Part shown: positions 22,257 to 23,003 of the stretch, one piece after another
Layout: each line of letters opens with the position of its first letter
Position numbering within the stretch: position 1 is the stretch's first letter
Source: JBDSTZ01 sp039927975
GTDB lineage: Bacteria > Pseudomonadota > Gammaproteobacteria > Burkholderiales > Burkholderiaceae_D
Direction: 5' to 3'
Assembly (NCBI GenBank): GCA_039927975.1
Contig: JBDSTZ010000427.1
Location: 1 to 23,003 of the forward strand
DNA length: 23,003 nucleotides
Notes under the pieces: generated by a model
Seen by the model: the letters and a program-made list of their open reading frames with translations, nothing else
What the model was told of the DNA's origin: nothing
Databases searched by the model: none
Translations under genes and position numbers: made by a program

Positions 22257-23003
22257 ATGGCAACCCCAATAATTCCATGGATCGGCGGCAAGCGCCGCCT
22301 ATTCGATCACCTGATCACGAAGTTCCCGGCCCACGAGTGCTATGTCGAGGTCTTCGCCGGCGGCGCCGCGCTGTACTTCATGCGGCCGCCGGCGCGGGTC
22401 GAGGTGATCAACGACATCAACGGCGAGCTGGTACGGCTTTACCGCGTGGTGCAGAACCACCTGGAGGAGTTTGTCCGGCATTTCAAATTCGCGCTGGCCA
22501 GCCGCGAGGTGTTCAAGTGGCACCAGGAGACGCCGCCGGAAACGTTGACCGATATTCAGCGCGCCGTTCGATTCTTCTACCTGCAGCAGCACGCCTTCGG
22601 CGGCAAAGTCTCGGGCCAGACCTGGGGAACGGCGACGACAGCGCCGCCTATCAACCTGCTTCGCATCGAAGAAAATCTGTCTGCAGCCCATTTGCGGCTC
22701 TCAGGCGCCTTCATTGAGCATATGGACTGGCAAGCCCTCATGGAACGCTACGATCGCCCCCATACCCTGTTTTACCTCGATCCTCCGTATTGGCAGACGG
22801 AGGGCTATGGCGTTGAGTTCGGAATCGAGGAATATGAAAAGATGGCGGCACTTCTGGGCCGCATCCAGGGCAAGGCCATCGTGAGCCTGAACGACCACCC
22901 GGACATCCGGCGCATCTTCGCGGCGTTCGAGATGGACACCGTTCCAATCTCCTACACGGTCGGCGGCGGCGGCAAGGCGGTCGACCGCGCTGAGGTGATC
23001 ATC
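22257..23003 (+). CDS. DNA adenine methyltransferase, D12 class (3' end outside window)
   Basis: An N6-adenine methyltransferase, open to the window end (249 codons seen). It has the D12/Dam-type order of motifs: PWIGGKRRLFDHLI (motif X, near residues 7-20), VFAGGAALYF (motif I, S-adenosylmethionine binding), DINGELVRLYRVVQNH, and further on FYLDPPYW (the DPPY catalytic motif, about residue 172). YGVEFGIEEYEKMAALLGRIQGK follows as the usual helix before the final strand region that contains IVSLNDHP. Start ATG 22257 has AAAAAGG upstream. Phage methyltransferases often protect DNA from host restriction or change gene control; target sequence is not seen. It stands after a hairpin and so probably forms a separate unit. 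Confidence 0.88.
   Translation, partial: MATPIIPWIGGKRRLFDHLITKFPAHECYVEVFAGGAALYFMRPPARVEVINDINGELVRLYRVVQNHLEEFVRHFKFALASREVFKWHQETPPETLTDIQRAVRFFYLQQHAFGGKVSGQTWGTATTAPPINLLRIEENLSAAHLRLSGAFIEHMDWQALMERYDRPHTLFYLDPPYWQTEGYGVEFGIEEYEKMAALLGRIQGKAIVSLNDHPDIRRIFAAFEMDTVPISYTVGGGGKAVDRAEVII

Noticed and set aside
21971..22717. Plus-strand open frame of 248 codons across the hairpin and methyltransferase start
   Set aside because: It is out of frame with the methyltransferase, which has clear catalytic motifs; it crosses the 14-bp hairpin and has no start signal.
1..23003. tRNA, rRNA, insertion sequence, attachment site or integrase
   Set aside because: Looked for cloverleaf-like stems, transposase motifs and terminal repeats by eye and found none convincing.

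Overview
This window is a 23-kb, essentially all-plus-strand block of late genes from a tailed phage or prophage of siphovirus type with an HK97-like head. The order portal, prohead protease, HK97-fold capsid, connector, head closure, HK97 gp10-like, tail terminator, tail tube, tail chaperone with a -1 frameshift, tape measure, tail tip, lysis is diagnostic. DNA is GC-rich with strong Shine-Dalgarno sites and many 4-bp ATGA stop/start overlaps. The host is probably a high-GC beta-proteobacterium (Burkholderiales, perhaps the Oxalobacteraceae), but that is inference from protein style only. No integrase, repressor, terminase or host gene is in view, so free phage and prophage cannot be told apart.

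Layout. 1-2528: end of the portal, protease, major capsid. 2587-6627: a non-canonical insert between the capsid gene and the head-tail connector. It holds a small acidic-tailed protein, an SGNH/GDSL hydrolase with all its signature blocks and a C-terminal beta domain, a protein with two ~104-residue FN3/Ig-like repeats, and two unknown proteins; I read this as a virion-surface (capsid decoration) cassette. 6624-8595: connector and head/tail completion genes, almost all overlapping. 8706-10113: tail tube and tail assembly chaperones G and G-T, the latter made through a canonical slippery heptamer AAATTTC next to the G stop codon. 10160-15184: a 1674-residue tape measure. 15181-20433: tail hub-like protein, a gpJ-type tip/fibre protein with six tandem ~44-residue repeats and a GC-poor C-terminal end, and three unknown proteins. 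20482-22109: lysis genes (XhlA-like/holin-like protein, a 19-codon micro-ORF, GH73-type endolysin, two-TM holin candidate) and a small unknown. 22257-end: a D12-class adenine DNA methyltransferase cut by the window end.

Regulation visible in sequence: hairpin/T-run terminators lie directly upstream of the major capsid, tail tube and tail chaperone genes and before the lysis block; two of them share a 17-nt identical core. There is no gene-free stretch over 300 bases. Points most worth a second look are the surface cassette with its esterase-like enzyme, the frameshift site with a 13-bp hairpin 33 nt downstream, the coupled 19-codon ORF before the endolysin, the tandem repeats and GC drop in the tail-tip gene, and the two-holin, apparently spanin-less lysis block.
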